Position numbers and translations under genes: made by a program. The notes beneath the pieces were generated by a model. It did no database searches, was not told where the DNA came from, and saw only the letters and a program-made list of their open reading frames with translations. Shown piece by piece: positions 1 to 7,777 of a stretch of DNA of 40,508 nt. The DNA is from Cyanobium sp. ATX 6A2 (GTDB lineage Bacteria; Cyanobacteriota; Cyanobacteriia; PCC-6307; Cyanobiaceae), in contig NZ_JAGQCU010000021.1 of the NCBI RefSeq assembly GCF_024346355.1, forward strand, positions 1-40,508, given 5' to 3'. Each line of letters starts with the position of its first letter. Within the stretch, counting starts at the first letter, position 1.

Positions 1-58
1 GCTTCTTGGCGGTGGCCTGCTCGTAGTCACCGAATCCGAGCTGCTTGCTGCCCATCAT
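1..58 (-). CDS. IS5-family transposase, N-terminal 19 residues only
   Basis: The minus strand from 58 reads MMGSKQLGFGDYEQATAKK before leaving the window. This matches the characteristic opening of IS5-group transposases (MGSKQLGFGDYE...). The family is a DDE transposase that cuts and pastes its own element. Two ATG codons (58 and 55) could serve as start. The rest of the protein, including the catalytic residues, is off the left edge, so whether the gene is intact cannot be judged. Confidence 0.7.
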   Translation of the reverse strand, partial: MMGSKQLGFGDYEQATAKK

Positions 59-126
59 CCCAGTGCGTACCAGCGATTGCAGAGGTATTTTCGCGCGGAT
101 GGCGCGGGTTTTCCAGAGCCTCCCTA
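1..126 (-). mobile_element. End of an IS5-family insertion sequence (cut by the window edge)
   Basis: The leftmost bases encode the N-terminus of an IS5-type transposase reading leftwards. Between that start and the next gene lies GGGAGGCTCTGGAAAACCC-like sequence (about 106-125, minus strand), which resembles an IS terminal inverted repeat. It is followed by CTAA-type sequence, the kind of short target site IS5 members use. The other end is outside the window, so the element boundary at about 125 is an inference. Confidence 0.5.
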
Positions 127-163
127 ATAGAGGAATAAAAGACATTCTTCTCTGGGGTAAGCA

Positions 164-1696
164 ATGACTGCAACATCTGGCGAATTACGTTTCTGGGTAG
201 ACATGGCCCTTGAATGTGTGCGCCGTGACCACACGCCATCAATTAGCGCCGGAGATCAGCGCGGACCATTTTTGACAGCGCGTGCGCTCGGGCTAGCGCT
301 TGCCGCAATTCATGATGCGAAAATGATTGCGCAAGGCACCCCTGTTGCGGTGCTGGTCTCGGGCCCGCCCGTACCGCTGGGCCTCCCCGGTCTTGCCGGT
401 AACTCGGTTATTGTCGCGGCGGCCGCTGCAGGCTTCCAGACGTTGCTGCTCCGCTATCCCCGCCAAACCGGCTTGCTCAACACTGCGTGGACCGAATGGC
501 TGCAGTTGTTCAATCTCGGTGCAATAGGCAGCGTCGCCGAAGCCGCCGGCCGTGCCTACGGTCTTGGCGTCCACGGCCTTGGCTTGCTCGATCTTTATCA
601 CGGCCGTCGCGGTGCCTATAGCCCTTCTTCGCCGCCTGAACCCTATCAGCATACCGCTCCTCCCAATGAACCTGGGCAGGGCTATGCCGGCGGCGCCTGG
701 GGAGAAGAAGTTACGCCATTGGTGGCGCCCCGCCCGGCCTTTCCGCCGCCGCCGGGCCGGATTTCGCCCACTGTTGTCGATGATACCCAGCATTACAGAG
801 ACGATTTCGCCAAAGTCGCCGACCTTGGCTTCGACGATCGCAGCCGTGGACGCACTGCCGAACAGGAATTAATCGGAATTTATTGGGGCTATGACGGCCC
901 GCCCGAACTGGGGACACCGCCGCGGCTCTACATGCAGGTCGTGCTCGGCATTCTTGATGATATCGACGCGCGGCGTCTTAACGCCCTGTCGGTCGATGAA
1001 GAGCTCGCCGTTGTCGCTGCGTGTGCTGTCGCGATGGCCGATGCCGGCATCCATGCCTGGTTCTACAAATATTCGCCCGATCACATGATGTGGCGGCCAA
1101 TCGTCGGCATCCGCAGTGCGGAGCCAGGCAACGGCACCGCTGAGCCGGGGTGGTTCCCGCTGGGTCGTCCCGATACCAACCAGTCCGGCACCAATCCGTC
1201 TCAGATTCGCCTGGCCGGCACCGGTCTTACTCCGGATTTCCCAGCCTATCCTTCTGGCCATGCAACCTTCGGTGCGGCCGCTTTCCATGTCTTGCGGCTG
1301 TTCCTCGTTGAGAAGAAGCAGGCGACATTTCGTCCCAACGGCACCGACAATATCGATTTCGACTTTGTCTCGGATGAATACAATGGCCGTAACATCGACC
1401 CACGTCCCAATGACTCTGGCGGCAAGGATCCGCGCCCACTGGTGACGCGCCGCTATGCCAGTCTCTGGAAGGCAATTGTAGACAACTCAATTAGCAGGGT
1501 CTATATCGGTGTGCATTGGGAATTTGACGGCATCACCAAGCGCAATAGCGCCGACAATGGTGATGAATTTGGCGTTCCATTGAGCCCCAGCGAGTTAGGC
1601 CATACTGGAGGAGTCTGGCTGGGTGGCCAGATTGCCAATGTAGTGGCGGCGGGGATTGGAGTGTCCGCGCCGACGATTACCGCTGGTCGGATGTAG
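164..1696 (+). CDS. Vanadium-dependent haloperoxidase / PAP2-like protein
   Basis: This 510-residue protein has the three vanadate (or phosphate) binding motifs of the vanadium haloperoxidase/PAP2 fold in its C-terminal half. They are a KYSPDHMMWRP block (K302 to R311-P312), YPSGH (P363-H366, with the acid-base His) and SRVYIGVHWEFD (S444-R445, G449, H451). Family members use vanadate and hydrogen peroxide to oxidise halides; related proteins are acid phosphatases. Spacing in the first motif is K-x8-RP rather than the usual K-x6-RP, so halide or phosphate specificity is uncertain. No signal peptide is evident. The N-terminal half (about 35-150) is helical, as in bacterial haloperoxidases. The gene sits directly beside an IS5 end and a helicase fragment, and its base use looks less GC-biased than its neighbours, which suggests acquired cargo. 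Family placement is firm; substrate is unknown. Confidence 0.8.
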   Translation: MTATSGELRFWVDMALECVRRDHTPSISAGDQRGPFLTARALGLALAAIHDAKMIAQGTPVAVLVSGPPVPLGLPGLAGNSVIVAAAAAGFQTLLLRYPRQTGLLNTAWTEWLQLFNLGAIGSVAEAAGRAYGLGVHGLGLLDLYHGRRGAYSPSSPPEPYQHTAPPNEPGQGYAGGAWGEEVTPLVAPRPAFPPPPGRISPTVVDDTQHYRDDFAKVADLGFDDRSRGRTAEQELIGIYWGYDGPPELGTPPRLYMQVVLGILDDIDARRLNALSVDEELAVVAACAVAMADAGIHAWFYKYSPDHMMWRPIVGIRSAEPGNGTAEPGWFPLGRPDTNQSGTNPSQIRLAGTGLTPDFPAYPSGHATFGAAAFHVLRLFLVEKKQATFRPNGTDNIDFDFVSDEYNGRNIDPRPNDSGGKDPRPLVTRRYASLWKAIVDNSISRVYIGVHWEFDGITKRNSADNGDEFGVPLSPSELGHTGGVWLGGQIANVVAAGIGVSAPTITAGRM

Positions 1697-1705
1697 GCGC
1701 GTTTC

Positions 1706-1729
1706 GTCCCCGGCGAAGTTGCCGGGGAC
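1706..1729 (+). terminator. Hairpin just after the haloperoxidase gene
   Basis: GTCCCCGGC (1706-1714), a six-base loop GAAGTT and GCCGGGGAC (1721-1729) form a perfect 9-bp GC-rich stem, 10 bases after the stop codon at 1696. No T-run follows, so it is either a weak or factor-assisted terminator or an mRNA 3'-end stabiliser. Confidence 0.45.
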
Positions 1730-1834
1730 CACGCTGTCCTCCCGGTGACTGAGGTGGTCTGGTTTTCTTCACAGGCCCACCTTGAACCTTTGAGGCAGGG
1801 TATCGCCCAGGGTCTATTAAAAGTCACTGGCCAA

Positions 1835-2269
1835 GGTCAACGCGACAAGCTTATGCAGATCGCCAACGACTACGAGAAGGAGGTGTTTAACGGCGATGTG
1901 GGCACGGTGGAGACGATCGATGCCGATGCCAGCGAACTCACCGTGCGTTATCCCTCCTCAGAAGCCGGCGGCTGTGATGGCCGAGAGGTGACCTACGGCT
2001 GGGGGGAACTCGACAACCTGGTGCCGGCCTACGCCTGCACCATCCACAAGAGCCAGGGCAGCGAATACCCCGCCGTGGTGATCCCCCTGCTCACCCAGCA
2101 CTACGCCATGCTGCAGCGCAACCTGGTGTACACCGGCATCACCAGAGGCAAGCAGCTGGTGGTGCTGGTGGTGCTGGTGGGGCAGAAGAAGGCCTTGGCG
2201 ATGGCGGTGAAGAACCACCTGGGCCGTAGGCGCTACACCAAGCTGGCGGAATGGCTGGGACCATCTTGA
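1835..2269 (+). pseudogene. C-terminal fragment of a RecD2-like DNA helicase
   Basis: The frame encodes the last ~145 residues of a RecD/RecD2-type superfamily 1B helicase. It contains a KLMQIANDYEKEVFNGDVG block, then a predicted SH3-like insertion and the late helicase motifs YACTIHKSQGSEYP and LVYTGITRGKQLV. Full-length RecD2 is over 700 residues; the Walker A and earlier motifs are missing. Upstream bases (1745-1834) remain open in frame but do not look like helicase, which places the break near 1835. Without a P-loop it cannot be an active helicase. It is probably a relic of recombination next to the IS element and haloperoxidase gene. Confidence 0.75.
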
Positions 2270-2300
2270 GATCCGTCTGCCGGGATGACTCAGATGGTCA

Positions 2301-3008
2301 TCAGTCAGCCAAAGCCGCGATCGCAGCAAGCGTCTGCAGCAAGTCCGGTAGTCGTTGCTGGCTGGCTTGATCACCTGGGAGGAAGGCAGGAAGTGCCTCG
2401 ATGAAAGCGGGCGCCGCCAACAGGACTTGGAAGTGTGCCGCAAGCGCGTTCCGCAGCTCAGGGGTGCTCATCCGACACTCCTCCAGCAGCGACTCGCGAC
2501 CGTCGACGACCGCCATCAGATCCTCCAGATCGTGGCTGAAGAGGAACGCTCCCTGACCACGACCGTAGAAGGCCTCCAGCTTGGTCGCCAGGAACGCCGG
2601 TGCGGTCACCATCCGGATCGAGCGGCCGCTCGGCAACCTCTGAAGCTGGGCGGACTCCACGGCCAGGGGATACCAGCGGTTGGAGAACCCGAGGATGTTG
2701 CCTTGGGCGGGCATCAGGTCGAGGATGATCTCCTCGATGCACCAGCGGCAAAGGGGTGCACCGGGCCGTGTGTCCTCCTGGAACCCCCGTGCCCGCAGCT
2801 GCATCTCCAGCTGGTAGTAGTCGACCCTGGCGATCACACGACAGATCACATCCACGTCCTGTGTGGGCCGAATGTCCGGCATTGCCGGATCCGTGATCAA
2901 CAGGCCAGCCACCGCCCCGCCGACAAACACCAGTTGATCAAGCAGGGCCTCTCCCAGATGCTCAGCCGCCCGCTCGAGCAGGGCGACATTGGGATCGTTG
3001 GGGTTCAT
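2301..3008 (-). CDS. Nucleotidyltransferase-fold protein (AbiEii-like), putative toxin
   Basis: This 235-residue protein has the pattern of minimal nucleotidyltransferases of the AbiEii/DUF1814 kind. An early FVGGAVAGLL stretch (about 28-37) is followed by an RPTQDVDV block (about 47-54) carrying the paired acidic residues expected to bind metal and nucleotide. A third acidic patch is EEIILDLMP (about 92-100), and a late ATKLEAFYGRG segment is typical of the family. AbiEii-like proteins act as toxins by modifying RNA or protein. The start overlaps the stop of the upstream winged-helix gene by ATGA, so the two are translationally coupled in antitoxin-then-toxin order. That it forms a toxin-antitoxin pair is inferred from fold, coupling and the palindrome upstream. 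It could also be a housekeeping nucleotidyltransferase. Confidence 0.7.
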   Translation of the reverse strand: MNPNDPNVALLERAAEHLGEALLDQLVFVGGAVAGLLITDPAMPDIRPTQDVDVICRVIARVDYYQLEMQLRARGFQEDTRPGAPLCRWCIEEIILDLMPAQGNILGFSNRWYPLAVESAQLQRLPSGRSIRMVTAPAFLATKLEAFYGRGQGAFLFSHDLEDLMAVVDGRESLLEECRMSTPELRNALAAHFQVLLAAPAFIEALPAFLPGDQASQQRLPDLLQTLAAIAALAD

Positions 3009-3550
3009 GGCTGCAGCCGCTCCTCCAGCAGGGCCACGGCGAGAGCCTGTTCACGGGCACTGCCGCCGCGCACCGCATCGAACAGGGCCAGCAGCTCGCC
3101 CAGTGGCGGGTTGCGCGCCGCCGCCTCAGGGACACTCGGGTAGAGCGGGTAGAAGGCGAGGCCACGGGTCGTGCCGTTCTTCCACGGCCAGACCGGCGGC
3201 GGATCCTTGCCCGGCCGGATCTGCTTGTTTAGTGGGGAGGCTGCATATCCGGTTGGAACACCCCGGGTGAGACCGCCCTGGCTGGCCGGGAAGCAGTAGC
3301 GGGCACCGTGCTGGAGGAACTGCAGCAGCGCCGTACGGATCACCTGCGGCTTGCCATCGCTGGTCTTGGTAGCCAGCCTGGCCGCCACTGCCCGCTCCAC
3401 AGCTGCATGGGCCTCAGATGCCGTGATGCCAATCTCAGTGCCGAGTGCGGCGTAGCTCGGAGCAGGCTCGAATGGAAGCGCCAGCCGCAGCAGCACCACC
3501 AGATCCTGGGGGCGCAGAACGGGTTGGGGGTTAGAAGGGAAGCGGGCCAA
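3005..3550 (-). CDS. Putative winged-helix partner/antitoxin of the nucleotidyltransferase
   Basis: This 181-residue protein opens with a MarR/winged-helix-like region (about 10-70: LRPQDLVVLLRLAL, then SYAALGTEIGITASEAHAAVERAV), suggesting DNA binding. The second half carries ARYCFPASQGGLTRGVPT (about 85-102), a segment I associate with uncharacterised proteins encoded next to nucleotidyltransferases. The chosen start is TTG at 3550; an in-frame stop lies a short way upstream, within or just beyond the palindrome. The gene is first in a two-gene unit overlapping the next by four bases. Its likely job is to bind its own promoter and neutralise the partner, by analogy with AbiEi. It is not an obvious AbiEi homologue, so the function is inference. 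Confidence 0.6.
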   Translation of the reverse strand: MARFPSNPQPVLRPQDLVVLLRLALPFEPAPSYAALGTEIGITASEAHAAVERAVAARLATKTSDGKPQVIRTALLQFLQHGARYCFPASQGGLTRGVPTGYAASPLNKQIRPGKDPPPVWPWKNGTTRGLAFYPLYPSVPEAAARNPPLGELLALFDAVRGGSAREQALAVALLEERLQP

Positions 3551-3562
3551 CGCAATGCCTTG

Positions 3563-3584
3563 TTCGCTATTTGCGAATAGCGAA
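3563..3584. promoter_or_regulatory. Near-perfect palindrome, probable operator of the winged-helix/nucleotidyltransferase pair
   Basis: TTCGCTATT (3563-3571) and AATAGCGAA (3576-3584) are perfect 9-bp inverted arms separated by TGCG. The site lies 12 bases upstream of the TTG start at 3550. It is AT-rich against a GC-rich background. Position and symmetry fit autoregulation by a dimeric winged-helix protein. Confidence 0.65.
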
Positions 3585-3773
3585 TCTTAGCTGCTTGGTG
3601 TGCGTTCGGCCGGGCACGAGGGGTGCCGAAAGCTCAGTGTTGAAGTTGGAAAGGCTCGGTGGTGACGGGCAGCCTGGGCCTGGAGCTCGCTGCCAGCGAG
3701 GAGGCAGCCATCCGAACGATCGAGACCCGCTCAGGCCCACCATTTCCACCAGCGTCTGCTGGCACCTGCAGGT

Positions 3774-3956
3774 TCAACCATGGCATTCACAGCCACAACC
3801 GGCGTGGCAGGGCTCACCGTTGGGGTGCCCCTTGGCGCAGACCTCGCTGCAGAACAGCAGGGTGACGTTACGGAACGGGCTGTCCGCCTGCACCGTGCAG
3901 TGGCAGCCCGGGCAGGCGCACTGCAGCGTGGCGGGTTTCTCCAGGGTCGTGGTCAT
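3774..3956 (-). CDS. smtA: SmtA-type cyanobacterial metallothionein
   Basis: This 60-residue Cys-rich protein binds zinc or cadmium and buffers metals in the cytoplasm. Ten cysteines occur as CACPGCHC near residues 11-18, FCSEVC mid-protein and a C-terminal PCHAGCGCECHG. This follows the CxCxxCxC, CSxxC and C...CxCHG layout of Synechococcus SmtA, with one extra Cys near the end. His residues in the tail match the mixed Cys/His zinc site of SmtA. ATG at 3956 is chosen over an upstream in-frame start because it gives the family length. No SmtB repressor gene adjoins it; the next gene is a TetR regulator in the same direction, 57 bases upstream. Confidence 0.88.
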   Translation of the reverse strand: MTTTLEKPATLQCACPGCHCTVQADSPFRNVTLLFCSEVCAKGHPNGEPCHAGCGCECHG

Positions 3957-4013
3957 GGCCTCTCCTTGCTCAATGCCGCTACCAACAGACTGGTACCGGG
4001 CTGTCACAACTTC

Positions 4014-4703
4014 TTATCGACACAGCAGTTTGATCAAGCCTTCAGCGAAGCGGCCCCGGTCGACGTTCACCACTTCCCTGCCATGCAATAGGTCCTGCAT
4101 CAAGATCAGATGCACCATGGAACCGATGAACACCCGGGCACTGACCTCAGGATCTGCCTCCGGCAGGAAGCCACTGGTCGCGAACAGACGGACCACCTGG
4201 GGAAAGGCGTATTGCTCCAACTGACCCACGAAGGTGCGGGCCAGCTGGGGAAAGCGCTCTGATTCGCCTACCACCAGCCGAAAGAACGCCAGGAAGTCGG
4301 TTTGGCCTTCGCATGGCTCCAGGCAGCGGTGAGCCAGTTCGGCCAGCGCCTGGCGCGGATCGCCAGGCAAGGCAGCTGCCTCGCCTGGCCCGAACAACTG
4401 AGCCACTCTTTCCCCCACCATCTGGTGGGTCAGGCACTGGAACAGGGTCTCCTTGTCGGTGAAGTGGCTATAGACAGTGGCCTTCGAGACACCCGCTGCC
4501 GCCGCCACTCGGTCCATGGTGGTGGCGGCATAGCCATTGCGCAGGAACTCGGCCCGGGAGCCGGCCAGGACCGCCTCCCTTTTTTCGGCCGACAACTGCC
4601 GAGCAGCCGGCTTGGCTGGCTCTTCGGCTGCTCGCGACGGATCGGCCATGGGTGGGGCTGTTGGCTGCTCTGAGGTCGGCTCACTCCTGGGAATCACCGT
4701 CAC
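4014..4703 (-). CDS. TetR/AcrR-family transcriptional repressor
   Basis: Up to 229 residues. The N-terminal helix-turn-helix is clear (FLRNGYAATTMDRVAAAAGV, then SKATVYSHFTDKETLF, about 52-88). It is followed by a helical ligand-binding domain of the AcrR kind with a C-terminal segment rich in Leu and Met. The frame starts at GTG 4703, but ATG 4649 would remove a low-complexity leader and may be the true start. It is divergent from the devB-like gene, with a TetR-style inverted repeat in the 99-base gap, so it most likely represses the exporter and itself. The inducing ligand is unknown. Confidence 0.85.
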   Translation of the reverse strand: MTVIPRSEPTSEQPTAPPMADPSRAAEEPAKPAARQLSAEKREAVLAGSRAEFLRNGYAATTMDRVAAAAGVSKATVYSHFTDKETLFQCLTHQMVGERVAQLFGPGEAAALPGDPRQALAELAHRCLEPCEGQTDFLAFFRLVVGESERFPQLARTFVGQLEQYAFPQVVRLFATSGFLPEADPEVSARVFIGSMVHLILMQDLLHGREVVNVDRGRFAEGLIKLLCR

Positions 4704-4786
4704 CGTTTCGACTGTCCCTCCATCCTTCCTGGTCGTTTCACCTGGGTTCGACCCAAGCCGTGGCCAAGCCTACTGGCCCAAACCAG

Positions 4787-4801
4787 ACTAGACGGTTTAG
4801 T
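4787..4801. promoter_or_regulatory. Probable TetR operator between regulator and exporter
   Basis: ACTAGAC-G-GTTTAGT is an inverted repeat with six of seven arm positions matching, in the form often bound by TetR/AcrR dimers (TAGAC...GTCTA). It ends one base before the TTG that opens the exporter frame at 4803. That argues either for a leaderless transcript or for a downstream start at GTG 4827. A second short inverted repeat (TGGGT-TCG-ACCCA) lies near 4743-4755. Confidence 0.55.
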
Positions 4802-4802
4802 A

Positions 4803-5909
4803 TTGAGTTCAGTTGGATTCGGCTCCGTGCAGATTCCCTCGCTGCCCTTCAAGCTCCCCGCCAAGCCGCGCCCCAACGCCATTTCCCTGCTCTTGGCTGC
4901 GGGGGTAGCAGCAGGCGCTGTGGTTGTGATGCGATCGCTACAGGAGCGGCCAGCACCAGTCCCGGCCCCTTCCGCCCAGGCTCCCCTGCCCACCGTCACA
5001 GCGCTTGGCCGCCTGGCTCCCATCGGCGAGGTGCGCACCATCGCGGCCCCCTCCAGCACCACCGGCCAGCAGACCATTCTCCGCCTGCTGGTTGAGGAAG
5101 GGGATGCCGTGCGCCAGGGCCAGGTGCTGGCGGTTCTCGACGGCCAGCCCCGTTTGCAAGCGGCCGTGGAACGGGCCGATGCGCAGGTGCAACTGGCTCG
5201 CAACCGCCTGTCGATCGCCCGGGCAGACCACCGCAGTGGTCTCGCTGGCCAGTTGGCCAAGGTGCAGTCGCTGCAGGCCCAGTTGCGCACGGCCGAATCC
5301 GAGCGCCTGCGTTACCAGAGCCTGTACATCAGCGGGGCCCTTTCGGCCTCCGACCGCGAGGCCAAGAACCTGACCCGTGACACTGTGGCCGCGTCCCTGC
5401 GGGACGCAGAAGCCCAGCTCACCCGCCAGCGGGCCGCTGAGGGGGGCAACAGTCTTGATGTGGAGTCTGCCGAGCGCTCCCTGGTGGAGGCGGAGGCGGC
5501 CCGGCAGGCCGCCCTGGCCGAACGTGACCAAAGCCTGGTGCGCTCGCCGATTGCAGGCCAGGTGCTCAGTGTCCAGAGCCGCGCCGGCGAGGTGCCTGGT
5601 TCTGCCGGCATTGTCGAAATCGGCCAGACCGACCGCATGCAGGTGATCGCCGAGGTGTATCAGAGCGATCTACCTCGGGTGCGCGTGGGCCAACCGGTGC
5701 GGATCACCAGCGCAGCTTTGCTGACCCCCCTGGAGGGCCAGGTTGGCCTTGTGGGCGCGATCGTGCGCCGGCAGTCGGTGATCAACACCGATCCCACCGC
5801 CAACACCGACAGCCGCGTCGTGGAAATCAGAGCCCCCCTGAACGCTGCCAGCAGTAAGCGTGCCGCCGGCCTCTCCAACCTGCAGGTGCGGACGGTGATC
5901 GGCCCATGA
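4803..5909 (+). CDS. devB: DevB-type HlyD-family periplasmic adaptor
   Basis: Up to 368 residues. A single membrane anchor (about 26-44) is followed by the first half of a lipoyl/barrel-sandwich domain (LRLLVEEGDAVRQGQVLAVLDG, about 90-115). A long coiled-coil hairpin (about 120-240) comes next, then the returning barrel (SLVRSPIAGQVLSVQ) and a C-terminal beta domain. This is the order of DevB membrane-fusion proteins, which link an inner-membrane ABC exporter to a TolC-like outer-membrane channel. The start could be TTG 4803 or GTG 4827. It overlaps devC by ATGA. No TolC-like gene is nearby, so a genomic one must be shared. The exported substrate is unknown; in heterocystous relatives it is glycolipid. 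Confidence 0.85.
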   Translation: MSSVGFGSVQIPSLPFKLPAKPRPNAISLLLAAGVAAGAVVVMRSLQERPAPVPAPSAQAPLPTVTALGRLAPIGEVRTIAAPSSTTGQQTILRLLVEEGDAVRQGQVLAVLDGQPRLQAAVERADAQVQLARNRLSIARADHRSGLAGQLAKVQSLQAQLRTAESERLRYQSLYISGALSASDREAKNLTRDTVAASLRDAEAQLTRQRAAEGGNSLDVESAERSLVEAEAARQAALAERDQSLVRSPIAGQVLSVQSRAGEVPGSAGIVEIGQTDRMQVIAEVYQSDLPRVRVGQPVRITSAALLTPLEGQVGLVGAIVRRQSVINTDPTANTDSRVVEIRAPLNAASSKRAAGLSNLQVRTVIGP

Positions 5910-7054
5910 GGACGCCCCTTGGCTGGTTGCAGTTGCGACACGATCGGGGCCGATTCGTGGTGGCCATCGCCGGCATCGCCTTCGCGGATCTGCTGATGTT
6001 CATGCAACTGGGCTTCCAGTCGGCCCTCTACGACAGCAACACCCGCCTCAGTCGCGCCTTCCGAGGTGATGTGGTGCTGGTCAGCCCCAAGGCGCTCAAC
6101 CTCCAGAACCTCTCCACCTTTCCAAGGCGTCGCTTGCTCCAGGCCATGGACGTGCCTGGAGTGAAGGACGCCCACGGCCTTTACCTCAACAACCTCACCT
6201 GGCGGAATCCACAGACTCTTCGCAATTCGACGGTGCAGGTGCTGGGGTTTGACCCCGACGCCGCCGTGCTGGATTTGCCGGAGGTGAACGCCCAGGCCGG
6301 CAAGCTCAAGGAGCCCGACACCGTGCTGTTCGATCGCGGCTCCCGCGGCCAGTACGCCCGCATGATCCAGCGCGTCGACAATGGCGAGCGGGTGACGGCA
6401 GAGGCAGAACGGCGCACCATCTCCATCGGTGGCCTGTTTCGCCTTGGGGCCTCCTTCGGGGCCGACGGCACCTTGATGGCGGGCGACCAGACCTTCTTTC
6501 GCATGTTCCCCCGCCGGGATCCTGGTGGCGTCAGCCTGGGGCTGCTCACGCTGGCCCCCGGCGCCGACCCCGCTCAGGTGGTGGCTGAGCTGAGCCGTCA
6601 TCTTGGCGACGACGTCAAGGTGCTTGCCAAGGCCGACTATCTCACGTTTGAGGAGGACTACTGGCGGGTGGCCAGCCCGGTGGGGTTCATCTTCGGGCTG
6701 GGGACGGCCATGGCCTTCATGGTGGGAGTGGTGATCGTGTATCAAGTGCTCTCCACTGATGTGAACGCCCACATCCGCGAGTACGCCACCTTCAAGGCGA
6801 TGGGCTTCCGCAACCGCTACTTGCTGGCCGTGGTGTTCGAGCAGGCCCTGATTCTGGCTGCATTCGGTTTCCTTCCCGGTGCCGTGATGCCTCTGGGGCT
6901 CTATGCCCTCGCCGCGAAGGCCACCAGCTTGCCGATCGCGATGACGGCGTCCAGGGCACTGTTGGTGTTCGTGCTCACCCTGGCCATGTGCATGGCCTCC
7001 GGGGCGATTGCCACCCGACGGCTGCAGGAGGCCAACCCCGCAGATCTGTTCTGA
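5906..7054 (+). CDS. devC: DevC-type ABC exporter permease
   Basis: This 382-residue protein has one N-terminal membrane helix (about 17-37), a large periplasmic domain (about 40-260) and three C-terminal helices (starting near 268, 310 and 350). This is the MacB/FtsX-like topology of DevC. The VNAHIREYATFKAMGFRN segment between helices 2 and 3 is the conserved FtsX-type cytoplasmic loop that touches the ATPase. It is translationally coupled to devB and followed 18 bases later by devA. Confidence 0.9.
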   Translation: MRTPLGWLQLRHDRGRFVVAIAGIAFADLLMFMQLGFQSALYDSNTRLSRAFRGDVVLVSPKALNLQNLSTFPRRRLLQAMDVPGVKDAHGLYLNNLTWRNPQTLRNSTVQVLGFDPDAAVLDLPEVNAQAGKLKEPDTVLFDRGSRGQYARMIQRVDNGERVTAEAERRTISIGGLFRLGASFGADGTLMAGDQTFFRMFPRRDPGGVSLGLLTLAPGADPAQVVAELSRHLGDDVKVLAKADYLTFEEDYWRVASPVGFIFGLGTAMAFMVGVVIVYQVLSTDVNAHIREYATFKAMGFRNRYLLAVVFEQALILAAFGFLPGAVMPLGLYALAAKATSLPIAMTASRALLVFVLTLAMCMASGAIATRRLQEANPADLF

Positions 7055-7072
7055 TCCGTTCTCCCGCCAGCA

Positions 7073-7744
7073 ATGACCGCCGCGATCTCAATACAGCATC
7101 TCAACCACCACTTCGGCACAGGCGATCTCCGCCGCCAGGTGCTGTTCGACCTTGACCTGGAGGTGGAGGCTGGCGAGATCGTGCTGCTCACCGGCAACTC
7201 AGGCTCGGGCAAGACCACCCTGCTCACCCTGATCGGTGGTCTGCGATCGGCCCAGAGCGGCAGTCTGCGGGTGCTGGATCGAGAGCTGGTGGGCTCCAAA
7301 GATCGCGCTCTCACCATGGCCCGCCGGGAGCATGGCTACATCTTCCAGGCCCACAACCTGCACGGCAGCCTGACGGCCTTGCAAAACGTCCGTATGGCCC
7401 TGGAGATGCGTGGCACGAATGATGCTGGCGAGATGGACCGTCGCGCGACTGCGATCCTCACCACCGTCGGCTTGGGTGACCACCTCCATTCCTTCCCCGA
7501 CCAGCTCTCTGGCGGCCAGAAGCAGCGGGTGGCCGTGGCTCGTGCCTTGGTGGGTAACCCACCATTGGTGCTAGCGGACGAGCCCACCGCCGCCCTCGAC
7601 AGCCGCTCCGGTCGGGATGTCGTCACCTTGATGCAACGCTTGGCCCGGGAGCAAGGCTGCACCATCCTGCTGGTCACCCACGACAACAGAATTCTCGACA
7701 TCGCTGATCGCACCCTGTCGATGGAGGACGGTCGTCTGCTCTGA
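7073..7744 (+). CDS. devA: DevA-type ABC exporter ATPase
   Basis: This 223-residue ATPase is complete: Walker A GNSGSGKTT (41-49), Q-loop FQAHNL (about 91), signature LSGGQKQR (145-152), Walker B PLVLADEPT (164-172) and the switch His in LLVTHD. It belongs to the LolD/MacB-like branch and powers the devBC exporter. The reading frame after its stop codon runs on, in the same frame, into a nuclease remnant. That suggests a deletion brought the two together. Confidence 0.92.
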   Translation: MTAAISIQHLNHHFGTGDLRRQVLFDLDLEVEAGEIVLLTGNSGSGKTTLLTLIGGLRSAQSGSLRVLDRELVGSKDRALTMARREHGYIFQAHNLHGSLTALQNVRMALEMRGTNDAGEMDRRATAILTTVGLGDHLHSFPDQLSGGQKQRVAVARALVGNPPLVLADEPTAALDSRSGRDVVTLMQRLAREQGCTILLVTHDNRILDIADRTLSMEDGRLL

Positions 7745-7777
7745 GCTTTTCAGCGCAAGGCGAGAGACGAGGAGAAG

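Noticed and set aside
5660..6772. A 370-codon leftward open frame opposite devB/devC
   Set aside because: It is fully antisense to two clear genes, has His/Gly-rich composition typical of an opposite-strand shadow, and no motif.
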